Assembly (NCBI GenBank): GCA_022606425.2
Contig: JAHDVF020000192.1
Span: 248,001-312,000 of the forward strand
DNA: 64,000 bases
Source of the DNA: Lepidostoma basale
Taxonomy: Eukaryota > Arthropoda > Insecta > Trichoptera > Lepidostomatidae
Reading direction: 5' to 3'
This document shows, in pieces, positions 10,311-20,664 of this stretch. Both the position numbers and the translations under genes were made by a program. The notes beneath the pieces are model-generated. The model searched no databases. It was not told where the DNA came from and was given only the letters and a program-made list of their open reading frames with translations. Within the stretch, counting starts at the first letter, position 1. Each line of letters starts with the position of its first letter.

Positions 10311-10444
10311 CAGTTGAAGGTAGCATTATTTTTTTTTTCTATTGATTGTATAGGGAAAAGTGTTTTATATACTATATAATAATGGGGAATAAGTAATATG
10401 TTGACCTAGGAACAAATACACATAAAGCCATTTAACCAAAAATT

Positions 10445-10550
10445 ATTTTATGAGATGTTCACGACAGCTGTTTCGCCATCCTGTATTTTAATCATTGTTG
10501 ATGTTAACATAGGATGACGAAACAGTTGTCGCGCCAAACTCATTAAAATA
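10445..10550. repeat. PLE-1 inverted pair, degenerate
   Basis: CACGACAGCTGTTTCGCCATC faces GGATGACGAAACAGTTGTCG in inverted orientation, as two decayed PLE-1 ribozyme-like ends back to back. The CUGAUGA boxes are mutated. Confidence 0.5.
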
Positions 10551-10704
10551 AATGTTTATAAATAAAATAACAGTATTCTGGTCAATTCTTTGGCGTATAA
10601 AATAGGAGTGTTACTCCAGGCGACTTCTAAACAGTGCGCTAGGAGGCGGTAGCCTCTTCGCATTGTGTTAATAAAGTAGTTTGCTAAATGCTAAACAATC
10701 ATTC

Positions 10705-11010
10705 TTCATAGATGGCGTTAGTGGGTGGATTGTATAGATTAATCTTAAAAAATTAATTAGTACAATCAAATCTACATAGATGGCTAACTGGAACTGACAC
10801 GTGAAGATAGGTATGGATTTGGAGTATATATACAACTTCCAAAAAATGTATCATGCATGATCATAATAACAATGGTGGAATGGGGAATGTTGTAATTACA
10901 TAAAGCGTGCGCTTAACCCAACCAATGACAGGTCATAAGTCCTGTAAACACCTTGATCATCCATATTCAGTTTCCAGTTTGTTTCTTCGTCTCTATTGAG
11001 ATACAATTAA
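10705..11010 (-). repeat. R3 repeat, minus copy
   Basis: Unclassified repeat of about 280 bp ending TATCTCAATAGAGACGAAG on its own sense start. It shares TAAAGCGTGCGCTTAACCC and CAATGACAGGTCATAAGTCC with the other copies. It faces the plus copy at 11261-11535, giving a large inverted pair. Confidence 0.65.
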
Positions 11011-11077
11011 AGATTTAAAAAAAAATAATAATAACAGTGCTTCAAATTTAAACATTTAATAAAATGTTGTTATTTAC

Positions 11078-11255
11078 TATGTATGATAGAATACCGAACG
11101 ACGAAATAAAGAAGTAATCTAAACAGATGATTGCATCCTAAGTAATATTAAATAAGATCACTTCGATGGTTTGGACACATGGACACATGCAGTAGGAATG
11201 GAAAAAGAAGCCAAGGTCGGTCGAAAAAAGCGCGGAAAAACTACAATAAAATAGA
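11078..11255 (+). mobile_element. RTE LINE remnant, highly diverged
   Basis: TATGTATGATAGAATACCGAA and CGATGGTTTGGACACATGG match the YDR-SN and RWFGHM blocks. The rest is scrambled and there is no 3' tail. It is the spacer between two R3 copies. Confidence 0.55.
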
Positions 11256-11260
11256 ATTAG

Positions 11261-11535
11261 TTGTATCTCAATAGAGACGAAGATGCAAATTGGAAACATA
11301 ATATGGTTGATCGAGGTGTTTACAGGACTTATGACATGTCATGGTTGGGTTAAGCGCACGCTTTATGTAATACAACATTCCCCATTCCACATTTTTTCTT
11401 ATGACCACCATGTCTGACAAATTTTTGGAAGTTGTATGTATGTTAATCTGTAACACCACTTTTTACATGGTAGTTTTTCAATCTACACACTAACGCCATC
11501 TATGAAGATTGTATTTTAAGCATTAAGCATTAAGA
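11261..11535 (+). repeat. R3 repeat, plus copy
   Basis: Runs from TTGTATCTCAATAGAGACGA to TAAGCATTAAGCATTAAG. The same order of blocks occurs at 33210-33500. Confidence 0.65.
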
Positions 11536-11544
11536 TCTTTTTAC

Positions 11545-11765
11545 ACATAAAGCGTGCGCTTAACGCATTACATAAAGCATGCGCTTAACCCAACCAATGA
11601 CAGGTCATAAGTCCTGTAAATACCTCGATCAACAATATTCTGTTTCCAATTTGCATCTTCGTCTCTATTGAGATACAATTAATTCTTGAATTGATAACCC
11701 GCAATGGGTAAAATCCAGTATTCGTCAACAAGTATTTGTATACATTCAAAATGTTACAATAAAAT
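11545..11765 (-). repeat. R3 repeat, partial minus copy
   Basis: Shares CGCTTAACCCAACCAATGAC through GAGATACAATTAATTC, plus an extension (GCAATGGGTAAAATCCAGTA) also seen at 43870-43945 and in part near 33510. Confidence 0.55.
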
Positions 11766-11787
11766 AAACAATTACTAAAAGTCGGCC

Positions 11788-11905
11788 TCATTCGTGCATG
11801 TCACGATGAATGAAAATAGAGGTAGCTCGACAGTATCAAGATAGATGAGATGTGGTAGTGCATACCCCTCCAGAGAAACGGGGTGATGGTTAGCTAGTTC
11901 GTAAG
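11788..11905 (+). mobile_element. RTE LINE 3' tail, diverged
   Basis: GTGCATGTCACGATGAATGA, a damaged EEAR block, then TACCCCTCCAGAGAAACGG and GTGATGGTTAGCTAGTT. Subfamily unclear. Confidence 0.6.
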
Positions 11906-12540
11906 TTTTAATTACATATCGCTCAAAACTAAATTTATAAATAGTCTTTTTACAATAATTCAATGACATACGTGATTGTAGGCTTTGTGGTAAATTATTA
12001 AAAACTGTGTAATTTAAAACATTCCAGACATATCCCTTTAGTTTCTTCCCTGCCCTTGCCCTTAACACCCTCTCCGCACGCTGAAACTTTTCAGTTTCTT
12101 ACCCTGTTAGTTTATTGGTCTTCCCTCCGACCTGTTGGAGAATTTATTCACTTTTATGACTCACTCCGAAGTCACTTTCTCCATACTAAAAGTAAGAAAA
12201 ATTTCCAACCACGTGCCAACCAGCGGCGGTCGTAACCTCCCAGCATCACAAAGAAATCCTATTCCACAATTTTCATAAGGATAATCGGGAGCAATATTTG
12301 TTTTCCGTTTCGATTTTCCTTCTTTTTTATACTTATTTACCTGACACAACACCACCAACAATATCACTTTTCGTGGTAATTTTACTTAAACCGACATTCG
12401 CCGTCTTGGAAACTCTCGCAAAAAAAGTGAATTTTTCACGAGTCTCCTGACTTTAATTTAAATGATTCGAATGAATATACCTTCACCGTCGGGAGACGCC
12501 TAAAGTTTCTGTAAAAAAACTTTAAAAAAAAAAACTAAAT
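11906..12540. other. non-coding, nothing recognised
   Basis: No repeat is identified. Open frames such as 12161-12367 (-) lack motifs. Confidence 0.4.
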
Positions 12541-12543
12541 AAA

Positions 12544-12755
12544 GAATGGATCACCTCACTGTTCTTGACAGTCATACTTCTCTCGATTTTTCAACAATTC
12601 ATTCATCGTGTCATGCGCGCATGTCGTTTTCTCCGACTCCTCGCGTTGCCGACATTTAATATATTGATTTTATCATTCCACGTTTTCATCAGTATTTCTC
12701 TTTTGTTTAATTTAAATCGTTAACATATCTTTATTTCTTCATTTAATCATCCAAT
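12544..12755 (-). mobile_element. RTE LINE 3' fragment, diverged
   Basis: The CATTCATCGTGTCATGCGCGC, CCGACTCCTCGCGTTGCCGAC and CACGTTTTCATC blocks match the RTE family. The terminal tail is largely lost. Confidence 0.65.
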
Positions 12756-13042
12756 CATCGTAAATTTATGTATTTTTTGTATGATAGCATTTCGGTTTTC
12801 AACTTTCGGAAGTGACGTGACGCCACTGATGTAAGCTTTTAAACAGTCTGAGGGCGTATTTGGGGCCGGCGGAAATATTTTTCAAAAATCGCGAAATGAA
12901 AAGTGCAGATCACATTCGGCATGCACGGTGACTGGTATTTACGGGCCGGCAGTATGCACACGTGACGCTTCCCCCGTAGAGGTATCTCTCAAACTCGTGA
13001 TAGGCTATTTCTAATACCCCAATAAACACTCAAAACATCACT
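12756..13042. other. single-copy GC-richer block
   Basis: About 12835-13010 is GC-richer (TTTGGGGCCGGCGGAAATAT) and not repeated in the window. No coding evidence. Confidence 0.35.
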
Positions 13043-13127
13043 CCATCTACCCGGATGCGTAGACAGAGAGAATGGACCGCCACACTACTCTATCCTGAAA
13101 CACCTCTTTAGCTTCCTCCACATTAAA
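13043..13127 (-). mobile_element. RTE-B 3' tail fragment
   Basis: TACCCGGATGCGTAGACAGAG, GAATGGACCGCCACACTACTC and CTTCCTCCACATT match the last 80 bp of RTE-B. Confidence 0.65.
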
Positions 13128-13167
13128 AAAATAGTACATTTAAAAACATTTAGAATACTAATAAACA

Positions 13168-13615
13168 TTATCTTCTTCTTCTTTTAGTCCTGTCACACCT
13201 CCGTGGTACATAGGGCCTCAAGGAACCTTCTTCACCCGACTCTATCACATGCCTGATGCCTAACATCATCCCAAGTGAGGCCTGCTGCCTTAACCTCGTC
13301 CTGCAGGGCTCTTCTCCGGGTGGCTCTAGGTCTGCCTCGCTTTCTCTTTCCCCCCATAGGGGACCAGTCTAGTGCGCCCTGATCGATGCAGGCTGGGTTC
13401 CGTCTGAGAGTGTGACCAATCCACTGCCATTTGCGTCTAGCTACTTGTTCTTTAATTGACTTTTCGCCTGCCAAGGTCCAGAGAATGGCATTGGACACTG
13501 ATTGGGGCCAATAGATTTTGAATATTGAGCGAAACACCTGGAGTTTATTAATAACGTCCGCGGTAGATTTCCAAGTCTCACATCCGTACAGCAGTACGCT
13601 TTTAACGCTTATACT
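13168..13615 (-). mobile_element. LINE-C post-RT fragment
   Basis: The minus frame reads KWQWIGHTLRRNPACI, KRKRGRPRATRRRALQDEV and AAGLTWDDVRHQACDRVGW, a widespread non-LTR C-terminal pattern. It differs from RTE-A/B. Upstream residues include a YGCETW-like region near 13560-13610. Copies are at 54172-54345, 54392-54670 and 50281-50350. Confidence 0.8.
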
Positions 13616-13689
13616 ATATTAAATATAAATTCTTTTTTTTTATCAAAAAAGTATTATATTAGAGATAACCTTCTCTTATTCAATTATTA

Positions 13690-13885
13690 GTTTGTGGAGG
13701 TTGGCAATAGAAGTGTGCGCGGGAGAAGCCTATTGGTGGCGATGAGGTTCGCAACCCATCACACCGCGTCTCTCGCGGGGGCGAAAAGAGAAGGATGGAG
13801 TGCCGCATCGGTTAAAGTGTGGCATTCCATTCTTTCTGCCTACCCTTTCGGAGAGACGGCGTGATGGTTAGTTAGTTAGTTAATT
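13690..13885 (+). mobile_element. SINE-R, most complete copy
   Basis: The head is GTTTGTGGAGGTTGGCAATAG, then GATGAGGTTCGCAACCCATC (B-box-like GGTTCGCAACCC) and GCGTCTCTCGCGGGGGCGAA. It is followed by the RTE-A end GTGTGGCATTCCATTCTTTC and a TTAG tail. The head is foreign to the LINE, which makes this a LINE-tailed SINE. Confidence 0.8.
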
Positions 13886-13944
13886 TTTATAACATTCTCA
13901 GTCTTTATTTATAATTATAATATTATATATAGGTAAATAAACAC

Positions 13945-14080
13945 TATTAAATATTTTTTTGTTTCTTGAACAATGATGTAAAACTCCATATTAATAATTA
14001 GCACGAATGAAAACGTCAGTTTTCTAGAAATTTTATTTAAAATACTTCTAGAAAACAGGCGTTTTCATCCTTATCAATTA
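13945..14080. repeat. inverted repeat, TTCTAGAAAAC foldback
   Basis: Arms GAAAACGTCAGTTTTCTAGAA and TTCTAGAAAACAGGCGTTTTC are separated by a short loop. A related half lies at 22320-22410 (GAAAACATCTATTTTCTAGAA) with the same upstream TTTCTTGAACAATGATGTA. Class unknown. Confidence 0.55.
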
Positions 14081-14109
14081 TGAAAATCAATAAAGCAATG
14101 AGTTATTGA

Positions 14110-14830
14110 TTTTTAAAAGTGCTCAGAAATTTTTAATAACATTCACAGTTTTAATGTGTACCTAATTAAATCAACGTGTTTTAAAATAATTATTGAAAAA
14201 TATTTTTTTTCACAGAACATTTTTTTGTTTTAAAATGTGAATCCGCATTGCAGAGTGATGGCGTACAAAAAATAATAATAACATTCACAACATAAGAAAG
14301 GAACGTATATGCTTATGTTATATTGTTCCCTTATGTTGTTGCATGGTATTTTAATTTTACCCCTAAACAATTTCACTTTGCACATTCGCGATGAAAATTT
14401 CAAATATTCACCCTCGATTGCGATACGTAACAAAGTACTTTTGTTCACCCTGATAAAACTGGAATCGTGCACGCCGGAACAGGAAGTAAATTTCCATTCA
14501 CGCGTAAGGATAAAAACGCACTTGGATGTATTGTTCCTCGCTTTCCTTTCGCCCCCGCCGAACGTGAATTCGGTTAAAAATCGTTTGGAAACCGATGTGA
14601 AAGTAATGCTTGCCATCCATCCGCGGTCCCCCGGGTAACTTACCCGGCGGGCGGGTCCGAGTCCAGCTCTTGTGCCCCGATAGAACAATAGCAACACGTT
14701 TTCCACTAATAGATTTGGGGCAGCGATTTTTTATATCTAATTCTTTCAACCGGCCGGCCGAGCCATATCTATCCCGAAAAACTGAATTAACATTCCTTTT
14801 TTTTTTACATACAACAGCTCGTTTGAATTC
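14110..14830. other. single-copy island with palindrome
   Basis: Overlapping open frames on both strands show no recognisable family. It contains the palindrome CCGGGTAA-C-TTACCCGG at 14631-14647 within a GC-rich stretch. It could be conserved non-coding DNA. Confidence 0.4.
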
Positions 14831-14837
14831 AATTACT

Positions 14838-15036
14838 GTATACTATTTGTATTTTTTAAGCTATTATACTAATTCTTATGACATGTGATAGGTAGCATAT
14901 CTATCGCCATTTTATTGTCACGTGAATTCTACACCAGATTGAAGACTGATAATCACACTGCCATCGCCCGGAATCTAACTCGGGATCTTTGGTATGGCAG
15001 TCAGAGCTCTTATCACTCTGCCACGAGGGTCGCCTT
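14838..15036 (-). mobile_element. SINE-1 copy
   Basis: The minus strand reads the tRNA-like head (GGCAGAGTGATAAGAGCTCT), the B-box region and the body to AATTCTACACC...CATTTTATTGTC. The 3' tail type is unclear after TAGCTTAAAAAATAC. Confidence 0.75.
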
Positions 15037-15179
15037 ACTTACACTGCTTATTCGTGTATATCTTTATTCATATTGTTAATATTCAATAACTCATTTGCCT
15101 AACGCTTTGGCTAATATCCAAACATATACAAAGGTAATTTTTTTATTATTTAATGCACTTACGTATTTCAATTTAACAC

Positions 15180-15245
15180 CACTTTAATTTATTTCAATTC
15201 TACCACACGATTTTACTCCAAGCGACACATCATCAGTGTAACCTA
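15180..15245 (-). repeat. hammerhead-like remnant (Penelope-like end)
   Basis: The minus strand has a perfect CTGATGA box (from TCATCAG at 15230-15236) followed by a stem-like region and GTAAAAT where GAAA would be expected. Treat it as a decayed relative of the PLE ends. Confidence 0.35.
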
Positions 15246-15289
15246 ACAAAATTTAAAAATAAAAACTAACACGTATTTAAATCAAGGGT

Positions 15290-15430
15290 ATTAGTATTTA
15301 TTTTTATAATCCTCAATTTGAGAGAAAAATAGATCATTATTATAAAAAATTAATCTGGTCATGTCTAAACTTGAACCCTGGTCTCCTGGATCAGGAGCAA
15401 AGCGTCAACCTTTAAACCATCACCCGATTC
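15290..15430 (-). mobile_element. SINE-2 copy
   Basis: The reverse complement matches 5775-5950: a head with GGTGATGGTTTAAAGG and CCAGGGTTCAAG, then the body. Confidence 0.7.
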
Positions 15431-15509
15431 AAACAATTTGTTTTGTTATCCCAATGTGGCTCTGTTTTGGAGCGAAATTGGGTTTTGAGCGAAAGTGTCG
15501 ACAATAATA

Positions 15510-15620
15510 ATGAGCGTGCATATTACTATGTATGAATCTAGAGGAAGTTCGGGAGGTATGTCAGGACAGAGCAATGTGGCAGTCCAACTCTCTGCCTACG
15601 CGTGATGGTTAGTAAATTAG
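15510..15620 (+). mobile_element. RTE LINE 3' tail fragment
   Basis: Covers GTATGAATCTAGAGGAAGTTC to GCGTGATGGTTAGTAAATTAG. The PFGE block is deleted. Confidence 0.65.
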
Positions 15621-15736
15621 TCATAAGATTTTTCACTGATTTCTAAACATTTCACACCACAAACTAAGTGTTTTATAGGAATATTGTCCAATGTTTTTAC
15701 TTATTTAACGCTTAAACTGTAAATAAAATTTCTTAG

Positions 15737-16217
15737 TACAAACTAACTAACCATCACGCCGTCTCCCCGAAGGGGTAGGCAGAAAGAATGGACTGCCACA
15801 CTTTTCTTTCCTGACATATTTCTCTCGCTTCCTTAACATTCATACATCGTGTCATGCACGCGCGTCGATTTCTCTGACTCCTCACATGACCGACATTCAA
15901 TATTTGATTTATTTGATCGTGCCACGTTTTCCTCGTTCTTCCTCTATTTCTGGTTTTATTTACATCATTAACATATAATTTTTTTACCGTTCTTTCTTCA
16001 TTCATTCTTTCCACATGTCCAAACCATCTTAATGACCTTTCATTATTTTGTCCATGACACCATCATTCGCACCGCATTCACTTCTTATATTTTCATTCGA
16101 CACTCTATCATACACAGAGTATCCACACATTCGTCTAAGAGATCTCATTTCTACTGCATTTATTCTACTTGCATCCTTCTTTTGCCAGTTCCATGCTTCG
16201 CTTCCATACATAAGGGT
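15737..16217 (-). mobile_element. RTE-A LINE 3' fragment, long and fairly intact
   Basis: Minus frames at 15754-16014 and 16029-16235 cover LMYGSEAWNWQKKDASRINA, the NENIRSECGANDGV block, RMNEERTVKKLYVNDVNKT, RGRTRKTWHDQINQILNVGH and the final SAYPFGETA stop. One frameshift near 16020-16050 separates them. The TTAG tail is at the left end. Confidence 0.9.
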
Positions 16218-17200
16218 CGAAATTAAATATGACATAATAAACTACTGTAATATTTCATGTCCGAATTTAGAATAGTTGCACATCGAATGAGAGTGATTTG
16301 TATTTATCAGCAGAGCCCACCTCGTGTTCGCAGTAAGTAAATATATTCTTCCCATTCCTTATTCGACTTCTACCCTAGTTTTCAAATTCCTGACATTATC
16401 CCAAACCAGAAGATGGGCGGCGTGTGTTCGGCCGCCCTCTCCAGCGCCCCGCGCCGCCCGCGCCCTATCTGCCTCTGAAAAGGTTTTGTAAGACCATTCG
16501 AGCAATAATGCTCTAGTTAAATAAATTAGTTGAGAAAGCGCTGCCTGTAACGCTATTTGTTCTGGAGATCTTCTCCGAATACTGATGCAGGCAAGTCGGA
16601 CGGTATGGTTAAATACATTTTTTTAGGGCACTTCGGTAATTATCAATCAGATTGAAAGGTTCTTTCAATTTATATTAAAAGCAGCCCACGTTAACAGGGG
16701 CAGCCGGCCTTTCTCGCTCGAACATATCGCCTAACAAATATTGATAAAGGATGGACCCGAACGTTTGACTGAATATCTTACTAGCAAAAATAACATTCAT
16801 CGACTCTTTTTTTTTCAAGTCATCACTTCCGATAGAAATGATTCGACGTACACACAGGTGACAGTTTCTATCTGAAATGAAACAGAGTAAGAAAACGAAG
16901 GATCGAAGTAGAATAAATGCTGTAGAAATGAGATTACTATTATTGTACGGAAAAAGTATGTAAGGAATTTATTATAAGTGATATGATTACGTGCTTAATA
17001 ATAAAAATGTGTACCTAAGATAGTTTGAAACAAGTGATCGAACAGATCATATAGTCTAAACATTGTATTATAAAATTAACACTTTTTATATTTACCACGG
17101 AATCCGGACGAAGAGCGCCCTTGAAGTGAATCTCTCACAAAAATGGCGCTATACAAATCATCATCATCATCATGTTTAAAAGAAGCACCTTTGTAAGAAA
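16218..17200. other. single-copy island with GC-rich core
   Basis: Includes a GC-rich block near 16415-16475 (GCCCCGCGCCGCCCGCGCCC) and the stretch 16560-16760. A 40-bp RTE scrap (GATCGAAGTAGAATAAATGC) sits at about 16903-16940. No gene is recognised. Confidence 0.45.
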
Positions 17201-17204
17201 TAGC

Positions 17205-17298
17205 CTTTAATTATAAAGCATTGCAATTTATTTGAAACGCATTGGAAATTGATTTGATTTGTAGATACGCTTCAAAAGTTTAGAGAAGCGTTTCACTT
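17205..17298 (+). repeat. direct repeat left of foldback element
   Basis: About 90 bp (ATAAAGCATTGCAATTTATT ... AGAGAAGCGTTTCACTT) recurs at 17996-18090 on the other side of the 17301-17988 element. Confidence 0.75.
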
Positions 17299-17300
17299 AA

Positions 17301-17988
17301 GGTCTGGTAATTTAAGCCGATTTTCATGTCTTTTTTGGAGGGCATTTTTTTGTAGGAAAATAAAAATGAATCGTTTTGGAAATTTAGGATGTTTTTATTT
17401 ACATATTAAAGATACAAAAAAAGATTTCTTTTATAGTTTATTATTATTATTATCATTAATCGAAGTTGGCACATCGAAAAAAAAGCGCGTGGGTGGCCCG
17501 GGTGATTTTGGCTCTTGATGATATTTGAAATAAAAAATTCTTGAAAATTCTTAATCTAAAGACATGTCATTCTGGTCGGAACTACAAAAGTTAAATTTCA
17601 TGGATAAATAACAAAATGGCAGACTTTGAAAAAAAAAGTCATCAAAGAAGGGGTTGTAAAATAAAAAGTTAGGGGTGAAAAAATGCCTCGGTAGTTCCGA
17701 CGAGAATGACATGTCTTTAGATTAAGAATTTTCAAGAATTGTTGATTCCAGATAACATTAAGAGCCAAAATCACCCGGGCCACCCACGCGCTTTTTTTTC
17801 GAGGTGCCAACTTCGATTAATAATAATAATAATAGTAAACTATTAAAATTTTTTTTTTTAAATTGGTTTGTATTTAATATGTAAATAAAAACATCCTAAA
17901 TTTCCACTACGATTCATTTTTATTTTCTTACAAAAAAATGCCCTCCAAAAAAGACATGAAAATCGGCTTAAGTTACCAGACTACTACC
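17301..17988. mobile_element. TTAA-flanked foldback element, 688 bp
   Basis: The two arms (about 17301-17590 and 17690-17988) are inverted repeats of one another over nearly 300 bp, with a ~100-bp spacer. TTAA lies immediately outside both ends (17297-17300 and 17989-17992), as in piggyBac-type insertion. Termini read GGT(AGTAGT)CTGGTAA; the left arm lacks AGTAGT. No transposase. TTAA specificity suggests a piggyBac-like MITE, but the ends do not begin CCC. Confidence 0.7.
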
Positions 17989-17995
17989 TTAAAAG

Positions 17996-18090
17996 CGTTT
18001 AATGATAAAGCATGGAAAATTATTTGAAACGCATTCGAAATTAATTTGATTTGTATGTGCGCTTCAAAAGTTTAGAGAAGCGTTTCACTT
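17996..18090 (+). repeat. direct repeat right of foldback element
   Basis: Partner of 17205-17298. It either predates the insertion as a tandem duplication or belongs to a larger composite element. Confidence 0.7.
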
Positions 18091-18105
18091 TGAAGCTTGG
18101 CTCCA

Positions 18106-18447
18106 ATAATTCATATTGCGATAGTTTCCATTTAAGGAGTGATACTAAAGGTTAAAATTTTCACCTTCAACTTGGGAAGCAAGTTCCCGGGCGGACGTGA
18201 GCCGCATGCGGTGGCCCGACAGCCCGCGCTCACCGCGTCGGGGATTGCTTTCCATTTAATTGAATTAAGTAACTCCGCCGAATTGTACTCCTATTCATTT
18301 CATACTATTCAGTTGATACTCGTGTGTCCTGTTATTAATTGAAAACGTGATGTCTCCAAATTCAAACCTTTACATGTACAGAGGTTAACTGAAAAAATAT
18401 ATGTTGTGAATCTCTGTAGGGCAAGATTGTGCCTTCACTTGTAATAA
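18106..18447. other. single-copy block, partly GC-rich
   Basis: GC-richer at 18175-18245 (GTTCCCGGGCGGACGTGAGC). No gene evidence. Confidence 0.35.
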
Positions 18448-18535
18448 TATTCTTCTTCTTTCTGTGTCCTGCCAGGTCTCCCTAACGTTGACAATCACCC
18501 TTGTTTCATAGTGATGACCTGGGATAAAATATCCA
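18448..18535 (-). mobile_element. LINE-B 3' fragment
   Basis: CTTCTTCTTTCTGTGTCCTG and CCTAACGTTGACAATCACC match the 3' end of LINE-B at 4484-4570. Confidence 0.6.
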
Positions 18536-18679
18536 GAGTGGTATCCTCTTGCCTTCTCTGAAGGATTTTCTGTCGGGGTTACCTTCCCTTAGCTGGGTGT
18601 ATCCAGTTTTATGGCGCTGGAAGCTCGCCATTCGTCCGTTCTCTATCTGCTTTGGTACTAAGTAATATGTGCCACATTG

Positions 18680-18990
18680 CCCGGGGTTCGCGAAGTCTTA
18701 AAAAACACCTCTCGTGGACGCTCGAGAGTTGGACTTGATAGTAGTGTTGCTGTTGTAAATGCAACATGGCGCCTTATGACATTTTGTAGAGGCATAATTT
18801 CCAGCAAAACATACCCCGTCGTAGCCCTACTACCCTTTTGAACCCCTTTACAACTATAATATATCACCGGTGCCCCTGCAAACAATACAAAGTCCGCCAA
18901 ACCTTCCACCACAATGGTATAAGAAACAGTAGAAATATGCCTTTTTTAGCGCCATTCCTACAATAAATAAAACTTTCTTGCCATTGATAC
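18680..18990. repeat. R4 repeat
   Basis: Shares ACAACTATAATATATCACCGG/TGCCCCTG-like and AAACCTTCCACCACAATGG blocks with 52325-52535. It looks like a LINE 3' region, but the family is not identified. Confidence 0.45.
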
Positions 18991-19050
18991 GAAGAATAAT
19001 CTCTATATCTCTCCTGGACGGTCTTAAATGCGTATCATGGAACGATTTAC

Positions 19051-19365
19051 TAACTAACTAATATGGTAGGCAGAAATAATGGACCAAAACACTGTTTTTT
19101 TCTTGACACATTGCTTTGGAATCCTCAACATTAATATATCGTGTCATGCATGCACTTCGATTTCTCCGACCTGGCTGACATTTCATATTTGATTGTGCAA
19201 CTCGGTTTTCCTCTATTTCTTGGTCCATATACATCGTTAACATGTGCTTTATTTACCATTCATTCTTTCCATGTGTCAATCTCATAATTTTGTTCATATC
19301 ACTTTCATTTATTTTATTCCTTCTTAAGCCAGTTCCATGCTTCACTTCCATACCAAACCATCGAC
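19051..19365 (-). mobile_element. RTE LINE 3' fragment, diverged
   Basis: The tail ACTAACTAACT is at the left. Blocks match MTRYINVEDS and, at the right end, CCAGTTCCATGCTTCACTTCC (GSEAWN). Confidence 0.75.
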
Positions 19366-19990
19366 ATTGATTTATATGGGACAAATTGTTTCGCTTAACG
19401 AGTTTTTAGCATAAAGAGTATGATTCTGGGACGAATTGATCTCGTTATAAGAGGTTCCACTGTATTACAAAGATTATTAGTATATGTATGGTTTGTCGCA
19501 AATTTTCAACACCATTGAATGTAGAATTAAAAAGTGTTTGTAAGTTTCAAGAAAATGCAGGAATGAACCAGCGATCAGGGAATACTTGTTGTTAATGCCG
19601 CCGCGGAAGACCGTTGGGCCGATAAGCCGGCGACACCCTCTCAGACCCGCCGCGTTGAGGCAGTTTGTGTCTGAGACACTTTTCAGTTCATTTTCTTTCC
19701 GCCCTAATGGACGGCGCTGCCCCGGGCGAGGAAACTTACTCCGCTCGCGGGACTTCTCCCTTCCCCTTGTACGGTCTGTCGGACTATGTATACATTCATT
19801 TTATTTAAAAATAAGCAGACACTCAGTAAATTATGGACAGTATTTCATGATGATTTATATTCAAAGTTTTTGTTATAAACAAAAATATTATTTATTTTAT
19901 ATAAATAGTTTTTTTTTTCCTAAGTTTTTTTTTAATTTGTTGGTTTTCCTAAGTAAAACCAAAAAATCATTGCATATTTAATCAACTGTA
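19366..19990. other. single-copy block with GC-rich core
   Basis: 19585-19775 is GC-rich (GACCCGCCGCGTTGAGGCAG) and single-copy. The open frame at 19586-19981 (+) has no recognisable motif. Confidence 0.35.
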
Positions 19991-19991
19991 A

Positions 19992-20160
19992 TAATCAAAT
20001 ATTAAAGGTTGGTCATGTCAGAAGCCGGAAGAATCGACGTGCGTGTTTGACTCGATGTATGAATGTGGAGGAAGCTAGAGAGGTGTGCCAGGATAGAGTA
20101 GTGTGGCGGACCATTGTCTCTGCCTACCCCTGCGGGGAAACGGCGTGATGTTTTGTTGTT
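19992..20160 (+). mobile_element. RTE-B 3' fragment
   Basis: AAGGTTGGTCATGTCAGAAG, GTGGAGGAAGCTAGAGAGG and TGCGGGGAAACGGCGTGATG, then a TTTTGTTGTTGT tail typical of RTE-B. Confidence 0.8.
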
Positions 20161-20545
20161 GTAATAATTAGACTCCGTGTAGCACAGAGGAAACGCGAAA
20201 GAGCTATGCTACACGTAAGACTGTCAGACCGGATAAGAAATACTGAAATACGTAGAAGGTCGGGAGTAACAGATGTCGTCGCAAGGGTAGCGAAGCTTAA
20301 ATGGTCATTTACGGGACATGTTGCCAGATTGGCAGACGATAGATGGACCAGAAGGGTGGTAGAGTGGAGACCCCGCGAAGACAAACGAAACAGAGGGAGA
20401 CCCCACACGATGGTCTGATGACATTAGAAGAATTGGTGGCGATTGGATGCAAAAGGCACAAGACAGGGATACGTGGAGAAGTATGGGGGAGGCCTATGTC
20501 CAGCAGTGGACGACAACGCCTCTCTAAGGTAAGGTAAGGTAATAA
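20161..20545 (+). mobile_element. LINE-D post-RT fragment
   Basis: The frame reads KLKWSFTGHVARLADDRWTRR, RGRPHTMVSDDIRRIGGDWM (with a frame shift) and KAQDRDTWRSMGEAYVQQWT. This is a common insect LINE ending. The tail is GGTAAGGTAAGGTAA. A second copy, split by a hAT element, is at 39420-39925. Confidence 0.8.
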
Positions 20546-20664
20546 TAAACACCAAACTCCGGATCGTCCAGCTGACAACATCTGCACCATCTAAAAGAAC
20601 ATTATGTGTTATATTATTTTTATTTTGTTATTTTATTTTATATCATTAAATTTTTTATTATTTG

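Noticed and set aside
14230..14706. 158-aa minus-strand frame and overlapping plus-strand frames
   Set aside because: Overlapping frames on both strands, no motif, no splice context, composition consistent with non-coding. Treated as chance frames in a GC-richer block.
15180..15245. Functional hammerhead at the CTGATGA box near 15230
   Set aside because: The GAAA element is replaced and no clear stem II or III forms. Kept only as a low-confidence remnant.
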